32,947 nucleotides of DNA, from contig JAADHF010000139.1 of the NCBI GenBank assembly GCA_013151965.1, positions 1 to 32,947 on the forward strand. Direction: 5' to 3'. The stretch is from Spirochaetota bacterium (GTDB lineage Bacteria; Spirochaetota; Spirochaetia; SZUA-6). The notes beneath the pieces are model-generated. The model ran no database searches. It was not told where the DNA came from and saw only the letters and a program-made list of their open reading frames with translations. Shown piece by piece: positions 1-9,239 of the stretch. A program made the translations under genes and the position numbers. How positions within the stretch are numbered: position 1 is the first letter of the stretch; each line of letters begins with the position of its first letter.

Positions 1-1080
1 GATAATGTGGAGACAATATTTTCGAGTATCGATGATTCCGAACTTAAACATGATTTTCTAAATTATATTAAAAAATATATAGACAAATGGCCCCAGATAT
101 TTGCAAACCTTTTTGTTTTACAACAGAGTAAATTCATTATAGATGAACTTGTAAGCAGTAATAATATTACTATTTTAAAAAATCTTTTTCAGCAGATACT
201 GGACCGCTATCGCGAATACAGGGAACCGTTTATCTGGTTTGCCAGGTATATAATCGACGAACCATGGTTTCCAAAGCTGAATCTCTCTCTGGAAAAAATA
301 CTGATCGGACTTATTCACCTTGTTGATGTTACATACAGGGAGATTAATAATAAAAGGGATGTGAGTCTTAACAGAAAACTTAATAAACAGATTCAGGATT
401 TTCTTTTTAAAGAGGAAAGGCTTCTATCTTATCTCATGAACACCGATACCGAATCTATCAGCAGGCTGTTTACACTTGTAGAAGATATCAAGGAGCTTGA
501 TCCGTCCATTAAAATAAATATTAAGCACAGAATTATCGAAAAATATCCTGATTTCAAATTTTACGGTCAGCCGGAGGCGGAAAAGATCAATATGGGCCTT
601 CTTGTTACCAGGCAGGGTTACGAACAAAAACAAAGGACACTTCGTCATCTTATCGAGGTCGAAGTGCCGGATAATTCAAAAGAGATAGGAGTAGCCATGT
701 CAAAGGGAGATCTGCGGGAGAATGCGGAGTACAAGGCTGCATTAGAACGGCAGGAATTATTAAAAACAACAAGCTCCAGACTCCAGGAAGAGTTACAGAA
801 AGCACAGATATTTCACGAAGATCAGCTTGATACAACAAGTGTTTCCTTCGGGACAAGGGTCAGGTTAAAAAACCTTGTAACGAATAAAGAAGAAGAATAC
901 ATTATCCTCGGTCCATGGGAATCCGAACCTTCGAAGAATATCATTTCCTATCTTTCGCCTCTGGGCGCTGCTCTCTGGAATCATAAAACCGGGGAGGAAC
1001 TGAAATTTACAATTAACGACAATGATTTTCATTACATTATCGAATCAATTGATAAGGCGGATTTGAGCATACTCTCATGA
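1..1080 (+). CDS. greA: Transcription elongation factor GreA, C-terminal part of a long spirochaetal-type GreA (5' end outside window)
   Basis: The frame is open to the left edge, so the first GTG at 7 is not the real start and the N-terminus is missing. About the last 160 residues of the visible 357 form a GreA domain: a coiled-coil N-terminal half with the signature GDLRENAEYKAALERQ, whose acidic tip residues (D and E) enter the RNA polymerase secondary channel, then the FKBP-like C-terminal half with the region GTRVRLKNLV and ending SPLGAALWNHKTGEEL. GreA stimulates cleavage of backtracked nascent RNA. The roughly 195 visible residues before this domain are helical and not part of ordinary GreA (about 160 residues). 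A long N-terminal extension is known in Treponema GreA, and this looks like the same design. The stop overlaps the start of the next gene (ATGA). Confidence 0.9.
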   Translation, partial: DNVETIFSSIDDSELKHDFLNYIKKYIDKWPQIFANLFVLQQSKFIIDELVSSNNITILKNLFQQILDRYREYREPFIWFARYIIDEPWFPKLNLSLEKILIGLIHLVDVTYREINNKRDVSLNRKLNKQIQDFLFKEERLLSYLMNTDTESISRLFTLVEDIKELDPSIKINIKHRIIEKYPDFKFYGQPEAEKINMGLLVTRQGYEQKQRTLRHLIEVEVPDNSKEIGVAMSKGDLRENAEYKAALERQELLKTTSSRLQEELQKAQIFHEDQLDTTSVSFGTRVRLKNLVTNKEEEYIILGPWESEPSKNIISYLSPLGAALWNHKTGEELKFTINDNDFHYIIESIDKADLSILS

Positions 1081-2588
1081 GAAGAGTTATACTGTTATTA
1101 GTCATTATTATTATTTTCTTTCCCGCACATCTTTTCCCGGATAATATGGATCTTATCGTAATGATAGATACCTCTGAAAGTATGTTTCCGTATTTTCAGG
1201 ATTTAATGAATTATCTTATAAAGGATTTACTTACAGGTAATCTTCATAAAGGCGACACTTTTCATCTATTGAGTTTTGCGGGAAAACCTGAAATTGATAT
1301 ATCCGAAAAAATAAAAAATAAAAGTACAATAGAAAAAATATTAAAAAAACTTCTCATTCTTCAGCCTTTAGGTAAATATACGGATCTTGTCCGTGCTATT
1401 AAATTTCTCTATCAATACACTAAGGAACTTCCGGAAACCAATAAAAAAACAATTCTTCTATTAACCGACGGAATTCACGATCCCCCTCCTTACAGTCCGT
1501 ATAGATTTAACAGCGAGGAAATTCTTAAGAATCTTCTTGCCGGTGTCAGGGAAATAAAAAAGGAAGGCTGGAGTGTTCATATTATTAAATTTCCCGGTAA
1601 AATCACAGCTAAACCTGAAGCAAAGAAAAGCTACCTGTCCGAAATGGCCGGAGTACTTGAAGTTCCTATTGTCACATACAGTGAAAAGAATAAAAAGAAT
1701 ATTGCAGGCTATGCAACAGGTTTCCCCAAACTGTACTACCCTGAAAATCTGGGCAGTATTCGTAAGAATTTTAAGATGCCGTTAACCATACGGAATTATT
1801 CTGATAAGCCTCTAATAATCAGATTAAATAAAATAATTTTATTATCACAGAACTATTCAGGTATAAACATATTAAAAAAGCCCTATGTTAAAAATATTCC
1901 ACCTGAGAAGAAATATACTTTTTCCGTTCGTATGCATTTGCCTGCCCGTGTTCCTGCGGGAAATCAAACGGCAAGAATTAAGTTTTTCTTTAATAACGAT
2001 CTTCGTATATCCCCTAAAGAGGGAAATATTACATTTAATTACACGGGCACAAGGGGAATATCATTTAATACTCAAATACTGCTCTATATACTTTATACAA
2101 TCTTTGGTATTGTCATTATTTATCTTTTTATAAGACTATTCATTTATCTAAAAAACAGGATTTCCGATCTTTCTTTTTCAGAGTATTCCGAATATGTAAA
2201 AGTAAGTCATAATACTGCTTCGAGACCAATCGAAATGAGGGTCTCGTTTCAGAATCCCTATATCGGTTTCAGAAATATTCATTCCATTACCCCGGGTTCT
2301 TCCAAAAGCATAGGAGGAGGATCATCTTCCTATCTTATTTTCCTTGTGCCGGTTCCGCGTAAAATCGGAATAATTAAAAACACCGACGGACATTACGTTT
2401 TTATCCCTTTAATAAAGGAATTCTTTCCCTTTACAGATAATAAGATTGTTGACTGTTTAAACAGGAATATTCAGGTTGAATCTGAAAAGGGCTATAAAAT
2501 GAATATTATCTTTAAGGAATACATTTCCCAGCTGGAAAAGATAAATCAATTGATGCATTCAATCGACAGCACAGGCAGTAAAACATAG
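1077..2588 (+). CDS. VWA-domain protein with signal peptide and C-terminal membrane anchor
   Basis: 503 residues. A hydrophobic signal segment (residues 3-20) is followed by a von Willebrand factor A domain (about 24-205) with a complete metal-ion-dependent adhesion site: D31-T32-S33-E34-S35, T102 and D131-G132. A single transmembrane helix lies near 333-357, and a cytoplasmic tail of about 145 residues follows. The expected topology is a periplasmic VWA domain anchored in the inner membrane. The middle section (about 225-325) looks like a beta-rich domain similar to those linking VWA to a membrane helix in BatA-like proteins, but no MoxR ATPase or other Bat gene lies beside it. It starts inside the greA stop codon (ATGA), so the two are probably co-transcribed. 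The partner or ligand is unknown. Confidence 0.8.
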   Translation: MRRVILLLVIIIIFFPAHLFPDNMDLIVMIDTSESMFPYFQDLMNYLIKDLLTGNLHKGDTFHLLSFAGKPEIDISEKIKNKSTIEKILKKLLILQPLGKYTDLVRAIKFLYQYTKELPETNKKTILLLTDGIHDPPPYSPYRFNSEEILKNLLAGVREIKKEGWSVHIIKFPGKITAKPEAKKSYLSEMAGVLEVPIVTYSEKNKKNIAGYATGFPKLYYPENLGSIRKNFKMPLTIRNYSDKPLIIRLNKIILLSQNYSGINILKKPYVKNIPPEKKYTFSVRMHLPARVPAGNQTARIKFFFNNDLRISPKEGNITFNYTGTRGISFNTQILLYILYTIFGIVIIYLFIRLFIYLKNRISDLSFSEYSEYVKVSHNTASRPIEMRVSFQNPYIGFRNIHSITPGSSKSIGGGSSSYLIFLVPVPRKIGIIKNTDGHYVFIPLIKEFFPFTDNKIVDCLNRNIQVESEKGYKMNIIFKEYISQLEKINQLMHSIDSTGSKT

Positions 2589-2605
2589 CTTTACTTTAAT
2601 TTTTT
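2577..2605 (+). terminator. Weak candidate intrinsic terminator after the VWA gene
   Basis: AGTAAA (2577-2582) and TTTACT (2590-2595) form a perfect but AT-rich 6-bp stem with a 7-base loop, followed by a T-rich tract (2600-2605). The hairpin spans the stop codon of the plus-strand gene and the end of the convergent minus-strand gene. The stem is weak, so this is only a candidate. Confidence 0.3.
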
Positions 2606-3979
2606 CAGTGCGGAAAGTGCTTCTTTTTTAACAGCCCGTACAGGATCGTTCTCTGAAATATCCTGTACGGTACTGTATAATTCTTTTAGATTATTTTTTG
2701 CAATTCCGCGCAATGCGTATATTCTTGCAATAGGATCATTGCTTTTAATAAAATATTGCAGTAAATCACTCGAATCTTTTGTTTTCTTAAGTGATATTAT
2801 CCTGGCAATCCTCTGTATAAATATCTTATCATAAATTTTACTGCTATTCTCTAAAACTTCTTTTATAACTTTTTTAGAATTTGCAAAATCTTTATCCGTA
2901 AGCAGTCTTAAAGTCTCTTCCCGGATAAATACGGGTTGATTTTTATTCTTAAATATTCTTTTAAAAAAATCGGTTACCTTTTTTCCACCGATTTTTCCAA
3001 GAGTACGCAAGGCTTCTATCTGAACCTTTTTTACCGGGTCATGTTCTACTTTATACTGAAGAATATTAACGGCTGCCTTTGCGGAACTTTTGCCGAGCGC
3101 TTTAGCACATTCCAGCCTTACCCTCCAGCTGGAATCCTTTAACCCCTGGATAAGCAGGTTTATGGTATCTTTGCTCTGTTGGAGTTGTGATAGAGCAGAG
3201 GCGGCGTATACTCTAACCAATGCATTCTTGTCATTGAAAGACTGCTGCAGAACAGGAATTGCCCTTTTATCTCCTATCATCCCGAGAGCACTACTGGCAT
3301 ACATTCTTAATACTTTATTATTATCCTTATCCTTAACAATCCCGATGAGCTTATCCACTGCCTTCTCTGATTTCATATTTCCCAGAGCAAGGATTATTTC
3401 CGGTTTAAGTTTTTCATCTGTTTCAGAATCATCATATTTTTTTAATAAATATTCATCCTGATCCGAATATTTTAAACTTCCCAGTGTTTTTACCGCCAGA
3501 GCTGCAAGACCGGTACTGCCGTTATCGATTATATTAATGAGATCTTTTTTTAACCCTTCCGGTAATTTTGTATCCGATTCTTTAGTCTTTGATTCTGTTA
3601 TAAAATTAATATATGAAAGCGCGGATATTACCAGCTCTTCGGGTTTATCATCGTATTTATCCAATACATTAATTGCATAATCTAATGCAGAATAATTTTT
3701 TTCCTCTGCAAAATAATTAAGTATTAATTTACTGACTTCGGTATTTTTTGATTCCTGCAGAACTGTCAGTAATTCTTTATCAAGAGACCGTTCTTTATTT
3801 CCCCTTATTCTTTTTATTACATCTATAACTTCCGAGTCTATTCCGTATAAAAGAGTATCTTTCCAATCTTTTAAAACAGGTGTTAATTTTTCTTTCTTAG
3901 TATCACTTCCCTCCGCAAAAAGGTTTAAAAGGGATAAAAAAAACAGGAGGATATATATTTTATTAAGTTTTTTTAACAT
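2591..3979 (-). CDS. Exported HEAT-repeat protein
   Basis: 462 residues. The N-terminus (lysines, then a hydrophobic stretch to about residue 22, then AEGSD) is a signal peptide. From about residue 60 to the end the protein is a run of helical HEAT-like repeats, the clearest near 200-340, for example VLRMYASSALGMIGDKRAIP and VRVYAASALSQL. Such solenoids bind other proteins; no catalytic motif is visible. It is the last gene of the long minus-strand run: its ATG overlaps the murJ stop by 7 bases with no clear Shine-Dalgarno, suggesting translational coupling. It converges on the VWA gene with a 2-base gap. Function unknown; a periplasmic or outer-envelope scaffold is an inference. Confidence 0.8.
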   Translation of the reverse strand: MLKKLNKIYILLFFLSLLNLFAEGSDTKKEKLTPVLKDWKDTLLYGIDSEVIDVIKRIRGNKERSLDKELLTVLQESKNTEVSKLILNYFAEEKNYSALDYAINVLDKYDDKPEELVISALSYINFITESKTKESDTKLPEGLKKDLINIIDNGSTGLAALAVKTLGSLKYSDQDEYLLKKYDDSETDEKLKPEIILALGNMKSEKAVDKLIGIVKDKDNNKVLRMYASSALGMIGDKRAIPVLQQSFNDKNALVRVYAASALSQLQQSKDTINLLIQGLKDSSWRVRLECAKALGKSSAKAAVNILQYKVEHDPVKKVQIEALRTLGKIGGKKVTDFFKRIFKNKNQPVFIREETLRLLTDKDFANSKKVIKEVLENSSKIYDKIFIQRIARIISLKKTKDSSDLLQYFIKSNDPIARIYALRGIAKNNLKELYSTVQDISENDPVRAVKKEALSALKKLK

Positions 3980-5487
3980 TTTTTAAGCCTGTGATCCACA
4001 TAGTTCTTTACAATTTCTACTTTCATATAATAATACATAACAACTATAATTACCATGCTGGATATCAAAGCTATTGTTATCAGAAATAGATTTTTAAAAG
4101 AGCTGCCGTCTGTCCATAATGTAAAGGTAAATCTTTTAAACAGATACAGAAATAAACCGACTAAAATAGACGTGACAAGACACTTTGCCAGTGTAGCCAG
4201 TATATCCCTGCCGAAAAAAAATATAATTTTTCTTTTTATGAATATTACCTGGAAAAAGATTCCGGCTGTAAAGGCAATGGAATTAGCTACTGCAAGTCCG
4301 GTTACCCTTAAAACAGTACCTTTAAGCCAATAAGATAGCAGAATATCGGTAATGCTTACAAGTATTGCCGAATATAACGGTGTCCTGTAATCTTTTCCGG
4401 AATACAAGAAGCGCTGAAAAAAATTAAATAGTCCCACACTTAATAAACCCAGTGAATATCCCCTTAAGACACGAAAAGCCATTACAGTCCCATAATGCGA
4501 AAACTTATACCTCTGCAGAGCTACTTCTATTATTTCTCTTCCCAGAAAGATGTAGATTATGGAAGCGGGAAGCATCATAATAGTAATAAATTTTATACCA
4601 TGTGTTAAAGATTCTCTTAATCCGTTAATGTCTCTGCCTTCCGCCTGTCTGCTCATTCTCGGGAACAATACAGTAATAACCGAAACCGAAAAAATTCCGA
4701 AGGGAAGCTGCCAGAAAACAAGTGCATTGGTCAGAGCAGATGTACTGCCGTCTTCCAGTCCGCTTGCAAAGTACAGAGCAACCTGCTGATTAACAGCAAA
4801 AACAGAAGCTGAAAGCACCACAGGAAGCCACGATTTTAATGTTTTTTTAAATTCAGAAGAACTAAAGTTAAAATCAAATCTGTAATTATATCCTGTTTTA
4901 ATAAAGAGCGGCGTCAGAAATATTATCTGTGCCGCTCCGCCTGATAAAACCCCTATTGCAACGGAATAGATTCCCATGGATTTATAAAAAATTATTATAG
5001 AGCCTATTACACAAATCGAGAAAAGAGGAGGGCTTAACGCAGGAATTATGAATCTGCCGTGTGAATTCAGTACGGCCATTAATACGGAGCTGATGCTGAT
5101 TAAACCTATGTAGCCGATAAGCCACTGGAAAAGTCTTACCGACAGTTCGACTTTCCACTTTTCAGGAAACGGAAGTATTATATAAATTATAGGTTTTGCA
5201 AAAATTACAGCCAATACTATCACCGGAACCAGAATGAGAACAAGAAATGATATAATATTCCCTGTTAATCTCTTAGCATTTTCAAGTGAATTATCTTTTA
5301 CAATTGAACTGGATAAAGCGGGAATAAAGGCCGAGGACAGCGCTCCTTCTGCAAGCAGTTTTCTTAAATTATTCGGAATCTGGAAAACCGTATTCAGTAC
5401 GTCGGCCTGGCCGGAAGCTCCGAAAAGTGCACCGATTACAGCAACCCTTAAGAATCCTAACAACCGTGAAATAAGGGTACAAATCAT
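3973..5487 (-). CDS. murJ: MurJ/MviN lipid II flippase
   Basis: At least 504 residues with about 14 hydrophobic helices. MurJ moves lipid II, the peptidoglycan precursor, across the inner membrane. The family N-terminus is clear: SRLLGFLRVAVIGALFGAS, then the conserved PNNLRKLLAEGALSSAFIP. The central LPFGIFSVSVITVLFPRMSR is also typical. The ATG used here (5485-5487) lacks a Shine-Dalgarno and would delete the first half of the first membrane helix. In the same frame upstream the codons give HKSTHTTVTL, which fits the normal MurJ start, but there is no ATG, GTG or TTG before the in-frame stop at 5551-5553. The true start is therefore probably a non-standard codon between 5488 and 5550. It lies downstream of the gamma-carbonic-anhydrase gene and overlaps the HEAT gene by 7 bases. 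Confidence 0.93.
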   Translation of the reverse strand: MICTLISRLLGFLRVAVIGALFGASGQADVLNTVFQIPNNLRKLLAEGALSSAFIPALSSSIVKDNSLENAKRLTGNIISFLVLILVPVIVLAVIFAKPIIYIILPFPEKWKVELSVRLFQWLIGYIGLISISSVLMAVLNSHGRFIIPALSPPLFSICVIGSIIIFYKSMGIYSVAIGVLSGGAAQIIFLTPLFIKTGYNYRFDFNFSSSEFKKTLKSWLPVVLSASVFAVNQQVALYFASGLEDGSTSALTNALVFWQLPFGIFSVSVITVLFPRMSRQAEGRDINGLRESLTHGIKFITIMMLPASIIYIFLGREIIEVALQRYKFSHYGTVMAFRVLRGYSLGLLSVGLFNFFQRFLYSGKDYRTPLYSAILVSITDILLSYWLKGTVLRVTGLAVANSIAFTAGIFFQVIFIKRKIIFFFGRDILATLAKCLVTSILVGLFLYLFKRFTFTLWTDGSSFKNLFLITIALISSMVIIVVMYYYMKVEIVKNYVDHRLKKC

Positions 5488-5550
5488 AAGAGTAACTGTA
5501 GTATGGGTACTTTTGTGAATTCCTTTTTCTATTCTAATGCCTGTAATCCT

Positions 5551-6066
5551 TTAATTGCCATTTGTTTTTTTAAATTCTTCAGCAAATGCAATATAGTGTA
5601 CTGCATTTTGTCTGATTCGCTCTAATTCATTCTTGTTTAATTTTCGTATAACACGCGCAGGCGAACCGATAATAAGCGATGCATTCGGAAATATTTTATT
5701 TTCGGTTACAACAGATCCCGCACCTACGACACAATCATCACCGATAACAGCCCTGCTTAATACGACAGCTCCCATTCCTATTATGCATCTGCTGCCGATT
5801 TTACAGGCATGAATAACAGCACTGTGACCTATAGTCACATAATCTCCTATTACCGCAGGCACCCCGTAATCGACATGTACAACGACATTATCCTGAATAT
5901 TGCTCCCCTCTCCTACACTTATTAATTCGATATCCCCTCTTAACACAACACCAAACCAGATCGACGTTTTGTTTCCCAGGCTGACATCACCTATAATACT
6001 GGCATTTTCCGCTATAAATACTGCATTACCCGTGTCAGGCTTTTTCTCTCCGTATTGATATATCAT
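5551..6066 (-). CDS. Gamma-carbonic-anhydrase-like hexapeptide-repeat protein (YrdA/PaaY type)
   Basis: 171 residues, the usual size. Most of the chain is a left-handed beta-helix built from hexapeptide repeats such as IGDVSLGNKTSIWFG and IGDDCVVGAGSVV, with a C-terminal helix. The three metal-binding histidines of the gamma class are present: H64 (VVHVD), H81 and H86 (GHSAVIHAC). R43 and D45 of the conserved VLRGD are present too. Family members are trimeric; some are zinc carbonic anhydrases, others have acyl-CoA-related or unknown roles, so enzymatic activity is not certain. The start overlaps the tgt stop by 4 bases (ATGA), placing it in the same operon. Confidence 0.9.
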   Translation of the reverse strand: MIYQYGEKKPDTGNAVFIAENASIIGDVSLGNKTSIWFGVVLRGDIELISVGEGSNIQDNVVVHVDYGVPAVIGDYVTIGHSAVIHACKIGSRCIIGMGAVVLSRAVIGDDCVVGAGSVVTENKIFPNASLIIGSPARVIRKLNKNELERIRQNAVHYIAFAEEFKKTNGN

Positions 6067-7196
6067 ACTCCCTCCTGTTTTTCGGTTTTATACTTTTTAA
6101 GAAAATCAGTTTGATATGTAAAAAAATTGCCGCCGAGTATAGCTTCCCTTATCCCTTTTATCAATTCTTTAATGAAGTATAAATTATGATGCGTTGTCAG
6201 CATCGGTGCAAGTATTTCTCTTGCTTTAAAAAGATGCCGCAAATAGGATCTTGAATAATTTTTACATGTATAACATCTGCACGTATTATCGATAGGTTCG
6301 GTGTTAAGACGATTTTCCTCTTTTTTCAGCGACAGAGGCCCATTCACTGTAAAAACAAGGGCGTTTCTTGCTGTTCGTGTTGGAAAAACACAGTCGAAAA
6401 GATCTATGCCATTTTTAACTGCCTCTAAAATGTATTTCGGAGTGCCCACTCCCATAAGATATCTCGGTTTATTATCCGGCAGCAGTTTCGCTGTATATTC
6501 AAGATATTCGGCAAAGACATCGAATGGTTCGCCGACAGACACCCCGCCGACAGCATAACCGGGAAAATCCAGAGAAATAATTTCCGATGCACTCTTTTCT
6601 CTTAAATCCTTAAAAAAGTTGCCTTGAATAATTCCCCAGAGTTCTCCTTTTTTCTCATCAAGCCTGTCCCACGCAGTTTTGCTTTTTTCCGCCCAGGCAG
6701 TCGTTATACTTAGAGCTTTTAGAGCTTTTTCTTTTTCGATACCGTAGCCTGTACATATATCGAGAGACATCATTACATCGCTTCCCAATTTGTTCTGAAT
6801 ACTTATCACTTTTTCAGGTGTAAGTTTGTGAGTGCTCCCGTCTATATGAGATTTAAATAATACACCTCCCTCTTCTATTTTTCTGAAAGGTGCCAGAGAA
6901 AATATTTGAAAACCGCCGGAATCCGTTAATATATTGTGTTTCCATGACATAAAATTATGAAGGCCGCCTGCCGCTTCTATTACCTCCAGTCCCGGTCTCA
7001 AGTACAGATGATAGGTATTGCTTAAAATCATATTTATTCCCAGCTCTTCGAGCTGATCGTTCCGTATGGCTTTAACAGTTGCATTTGTTCCGACCGGCAT
7101 AAACGCCGGTGTTTTTACCGTACCATGCTGTAAAGCCACAGTAGCTGCTCTCGCCCGGGTTAAGCTGTCTTTTCTTAATACCCTGAAATTTATCAA
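6063..7196 (-). CDS. tgt: Queuine tRNA-ribosyltransferase (tRNA-guanine transglycosylase)
   Basis: 377 residues, full length. The enzyme swaps the wobble guanine of GUN-anticodon tRNAs for the queuosine precursor preQ1. Key residues are all visible: the general base D92 in LTDSGGFQIFS, the nucleophile D268 in FDCVFPTRTARN, and the zinc site C306, C308, C311 and H337 (CRCYTC and THH). These match E. coli D89, D264, C302, C304, C307 and H333. GGVSVGEP also matches the substrate-binding loop. It overlaps the ROK kinase gene upstream and the gamma-carbonic-anhydrase gene downstream by 4 bases each, so it is translated as part of a coupled group. No other queuosine gene is in the window. Confidence 0.97.
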   Translation of the reverse strand: MINFRVLRKDSLTRARAATVALQHGTVKTPAFMPVGTNATVKAIRNDQLEELGINMILSNTYHLYLRPGLEVIEAAGGLHNFMSWKHNILTDSGGFQIFSLAPFRKIEEGGVLFKSHIDGSTHKLTPEKVISIQNKLGSDVMMSLDICTGYGIEKEKALKALSITTAWAEKSKTAWDRLDEKKGELWGIIQGNFFKDLREKSASEIISLDFPGYAVGGVSVGEPFDVFAEYLEYTAKLLPDNKPRYLMGVGTPKYILEAVKNGIDLFDCVFPTRTARNALVFTVNGPLSLKKEENRLNTEPIDNTCRCYTCKNYSRSYLRHLFKAREILAPMLTTHHNLYFIKELIKGIREAILGGNFFTYQTDFLKKYKTEKQEGV

Positions 7197-8131
7197 TTGT
7201 TCAGCCTCTCATACGCCATGGCTGCAGCACCCATAATACCGGCATCATTCTGCAGCTTTGCAATTACAACTTCCACATTCTCCTTTAACTGGGGCCATAC
7301 AAAATCGGGAAGATACTTATTAATTACCGGCAGCAGCATATTCCCGGATCTCGAAATTCCGCCTCCGATAATGAATGCCTCCAGATTTAATACATTAAGC
7401 AGAGTTCCGAAGGCCTGTGCAATTCTATAACCGGCTTCTTCTATGACTTCCAGTGCTATTTCATCTTTAGACTTAGCTCTGACAAATATATATTCAGGTG
7501 TAATTTCCTCATCGGCGACAATACCTCGTTTTAACAGTTTGTTAGCATAATTCCTTACAATTGCAGGGCCGGAGGCGTACTGTTCAAAACAGCCCCTGCT
7601 CCCGCAGTTACACCAGATCCCGTTGGGATCGAGACAAATGTGTCCGATTTCACCTGAAAAACCTTTCGAACCCCTGTATACTTTCCCATTCAAAACAAGC
7701 CCCCCGCCTATTCCGGTGCCCAGAGTAATCATGACAAAATCAGAATAATTTATTCCGTTTCCGAATACCGACTCACCTGCAGCTGCACAGGTTCCGTCAT
7801 TATCCTGATATGCCGGAATTCCTGTTTTCTCAGAAAGGATATTGGCAACGGAATGTTTTTTAAGTGCAGGCACATTCTCGCTTCCTGAGATCAATATATT
7901 TGTCCTCTTATCTATAAATCCGGGGGTTCCGATTCCGATTGCCTTTACGCCATCTTTACCATTATTCTTTAAATAAGATTGTACCCATTCGGAAACCGGG
8001 TGCATAATCTTTTCAAAACTGTCTCCGGAACCTATTGTTATAATATTCTTTTTAAGAATAAGACCCTCTCCGGTAATCACCCCTAATTTTACAGAGGTAC
8101 CGCCGAAATCCACTCCTATAAAACAATCCAT
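7193..8131 (-). CDS. glk: ROK-family sugar kinase, probably glucokinase
   Basis: 312 residues, typical ROK length. The phosphate loop DFGGTSVKLG starts at D8. The catalytic aspartate D112 lies in YQDNDGTCAAAGE. The ROK signature LGTGIGGGLVLNG and the structural zinc motif H164 with C174, C176 and C181 (CNCGSRGCFEQ) follow. The EIGH sequence around 161-164 is typical of ROK glucokinases, which phosphorylate glucose with ATP, but substrate cannot be fixed from sequence; N-acetylhexosamine or other hexoses are possible. A strong GGAGG lies 5 bases before the ATG. It overlaps tgt by 4 bases and follows lptG after 28 bases. Confidence 0.88.
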   Translation of the reverse strand: MDCFIGVDFGGTSVKLGVITGEGLILKKNIITIGSGDSFEKIMHPVSEWVQSYLKNNGKDGVKAIGIGTPGFIDKRTNILISGSENVPALKKHSVANILSEKTGIPAYQDNDGTCAAAGESVFGNGINYSDFVMITLGTGIGGGLVLNGKVYRGSKGFSGEIGHICLDPNGIWCNCGSRGCFEQYASGPAIVRNYANKLLKRGIVADEEITPEYIFVRAKSKDEIALEVIEEAGYRIAQAFGTLLNVLNLEAFIIGGGISRSGNMLLPVINKYLPDFVWPQLKENVEVVIAKLQNDAGIMGAAAMAYERLNN

Positions 8132-8159
8132 AAATCCTCCATACCGCTTATTTTTAATT

Positions 8160-9239
8160 TCATGTCTTCGCTGTCTTCAAAAGCCCTATACTAACTACAA
8201 AAAATACAATAAAAGACCCCCATGCACCGGCCAGGGGAGGTATATAGCCGTTTTTTGAAATTATCAAGGCCACCATCTGCATCACATAATAGACTACCGA
8301 TACGGAAAGGGATACCAGAAGGCTCATGAGCAGAATATTTTTTTTAAATGAACTGCCTATTGCACCTGCAATTAAGGCGACTATTAACGGGGTAAGTGAA
8401 AAAGAGATCTTTTTATAGAAATTAGTAAGTGCTTCTCTGTACGGTAGTCCGGATTTCTTTAAGGTTTCGACCCATTTTGATGCATCCCGGTAACTCATTT
8501 CATCAACTTTTCTGGTGATCTTACGAAATGAATCCGGTGCCTTTACCAGTTCCTTACCGGAATACTGATCCATTCTTTGGGTCGTTACCGTTTTTGTATC
8601 TTTATTCCACGTATATACTGTGACGTTATGAAGCACCCAGTTACTGCCGTTCCATTCCGCCCATGCGGCATCGATTCTTTTTAAGAAGGAATAATCTTTG
8701 TCTCTGTATATAAGAAGAACTCCGGTAAGGGTTTTTTTCTTATCATTGTAATATTCTGTCTGATAAATTATCCTGTTATTATCGCTTATAACCGTAGCAT
8801 TTGATCTGTTATAAGAGACATTGATCTTTAAAAGTTCCTTATAGATATTGTTTTTTTCTCTGTATGTCGAAATTACAATGCTGTCATTAAACCAGAAACT
8901 AAAAACGGACAACAGAAGACTTAAAACAATAAACGGAGTAATAATACGGTAAAAACTTATCCCGGAACCTAATATTGCTATCAGCTCATTATTGGCATAT
9001 AAACCGCCGAGGGTAAAGGAAATCGAAAAAAGCAGTGCCATGGGTATCGAATAAGAAATGCACATAGGAAGATATAGATAGGCTATTTTTCCCATCTGCA
9101 GAATACTTACATTATTATTAAAATATCTCCAGAGATTGGAAAAAAGATCTGCAAGCTGTAGAATAAGTACGAAAAATAGTATGGCAGCCAAAAAAACAGG
9201 CAAAAAAGAACGAAGCACCATAAATTGAATCGATTTCAT
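8160..9239 (-). CDS. lptG: LptG-type permease of the lipopolysaccharide exporter (YjgP/YjgQ family)
   Basis: 359 residues with the family layout: three N-terminal membrane helices (to about residue 120), a periplasmic beta-jellyroll (about 125-260), and three C-terminal helices (from about 275). The conserved segment after helix 2, YANNELIAILGSGISFYRI, is diagnostic. With LptF and the ATPase LptB (not in the window), it extracts lipopolysaccharide or lipooligosaccharide from the inner membrane toward the outer membrane. It overlaps lptF by 4 bases (ATGA). Which of the two is called F or G rests on order and length; the pair assignment is firm, the individual letter less so. Confidence 0.88.
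   Translation of the reverse strand: MKSIQFMVLRSFLPVFLAAILFFVLILQLADLFSNLWRYFNNNVSILQMGKIAYLYLPMCISYSIPMALLFSISFTLGGLYANNELIAILGSGISFYRIITPFIVLSLLLSVFSFWFNDSIVISTYREKNNIYKELLKINVSYNRSNATVISDNNRIIYQTEYYNDKKKTLTGVLLIYRDKDYSFLKRIDAAWAEWNGSNWVLHNVTVYTWNKDTKTVTTQRMDQYSGKELVKAPDSFRKITRKVDEMSYRDASKWVETLKKSGLPYREALTNFYKKISFSLTPLIVALIAGAIGSSFKKNILLMSLLVSLSVSVVYYVMQMVALIISKNGYIPPLAGAWGSFIVFFVVSIGLLKTAKT

Noticed and set aside
3090..3461. A 123-codon plus-strand frame opposite the HEAT gene
   Set aside because: The serine- and leucine-rich product is the shadow of repeated lysine/aspartate-rich helices on the other strand; no start signal.
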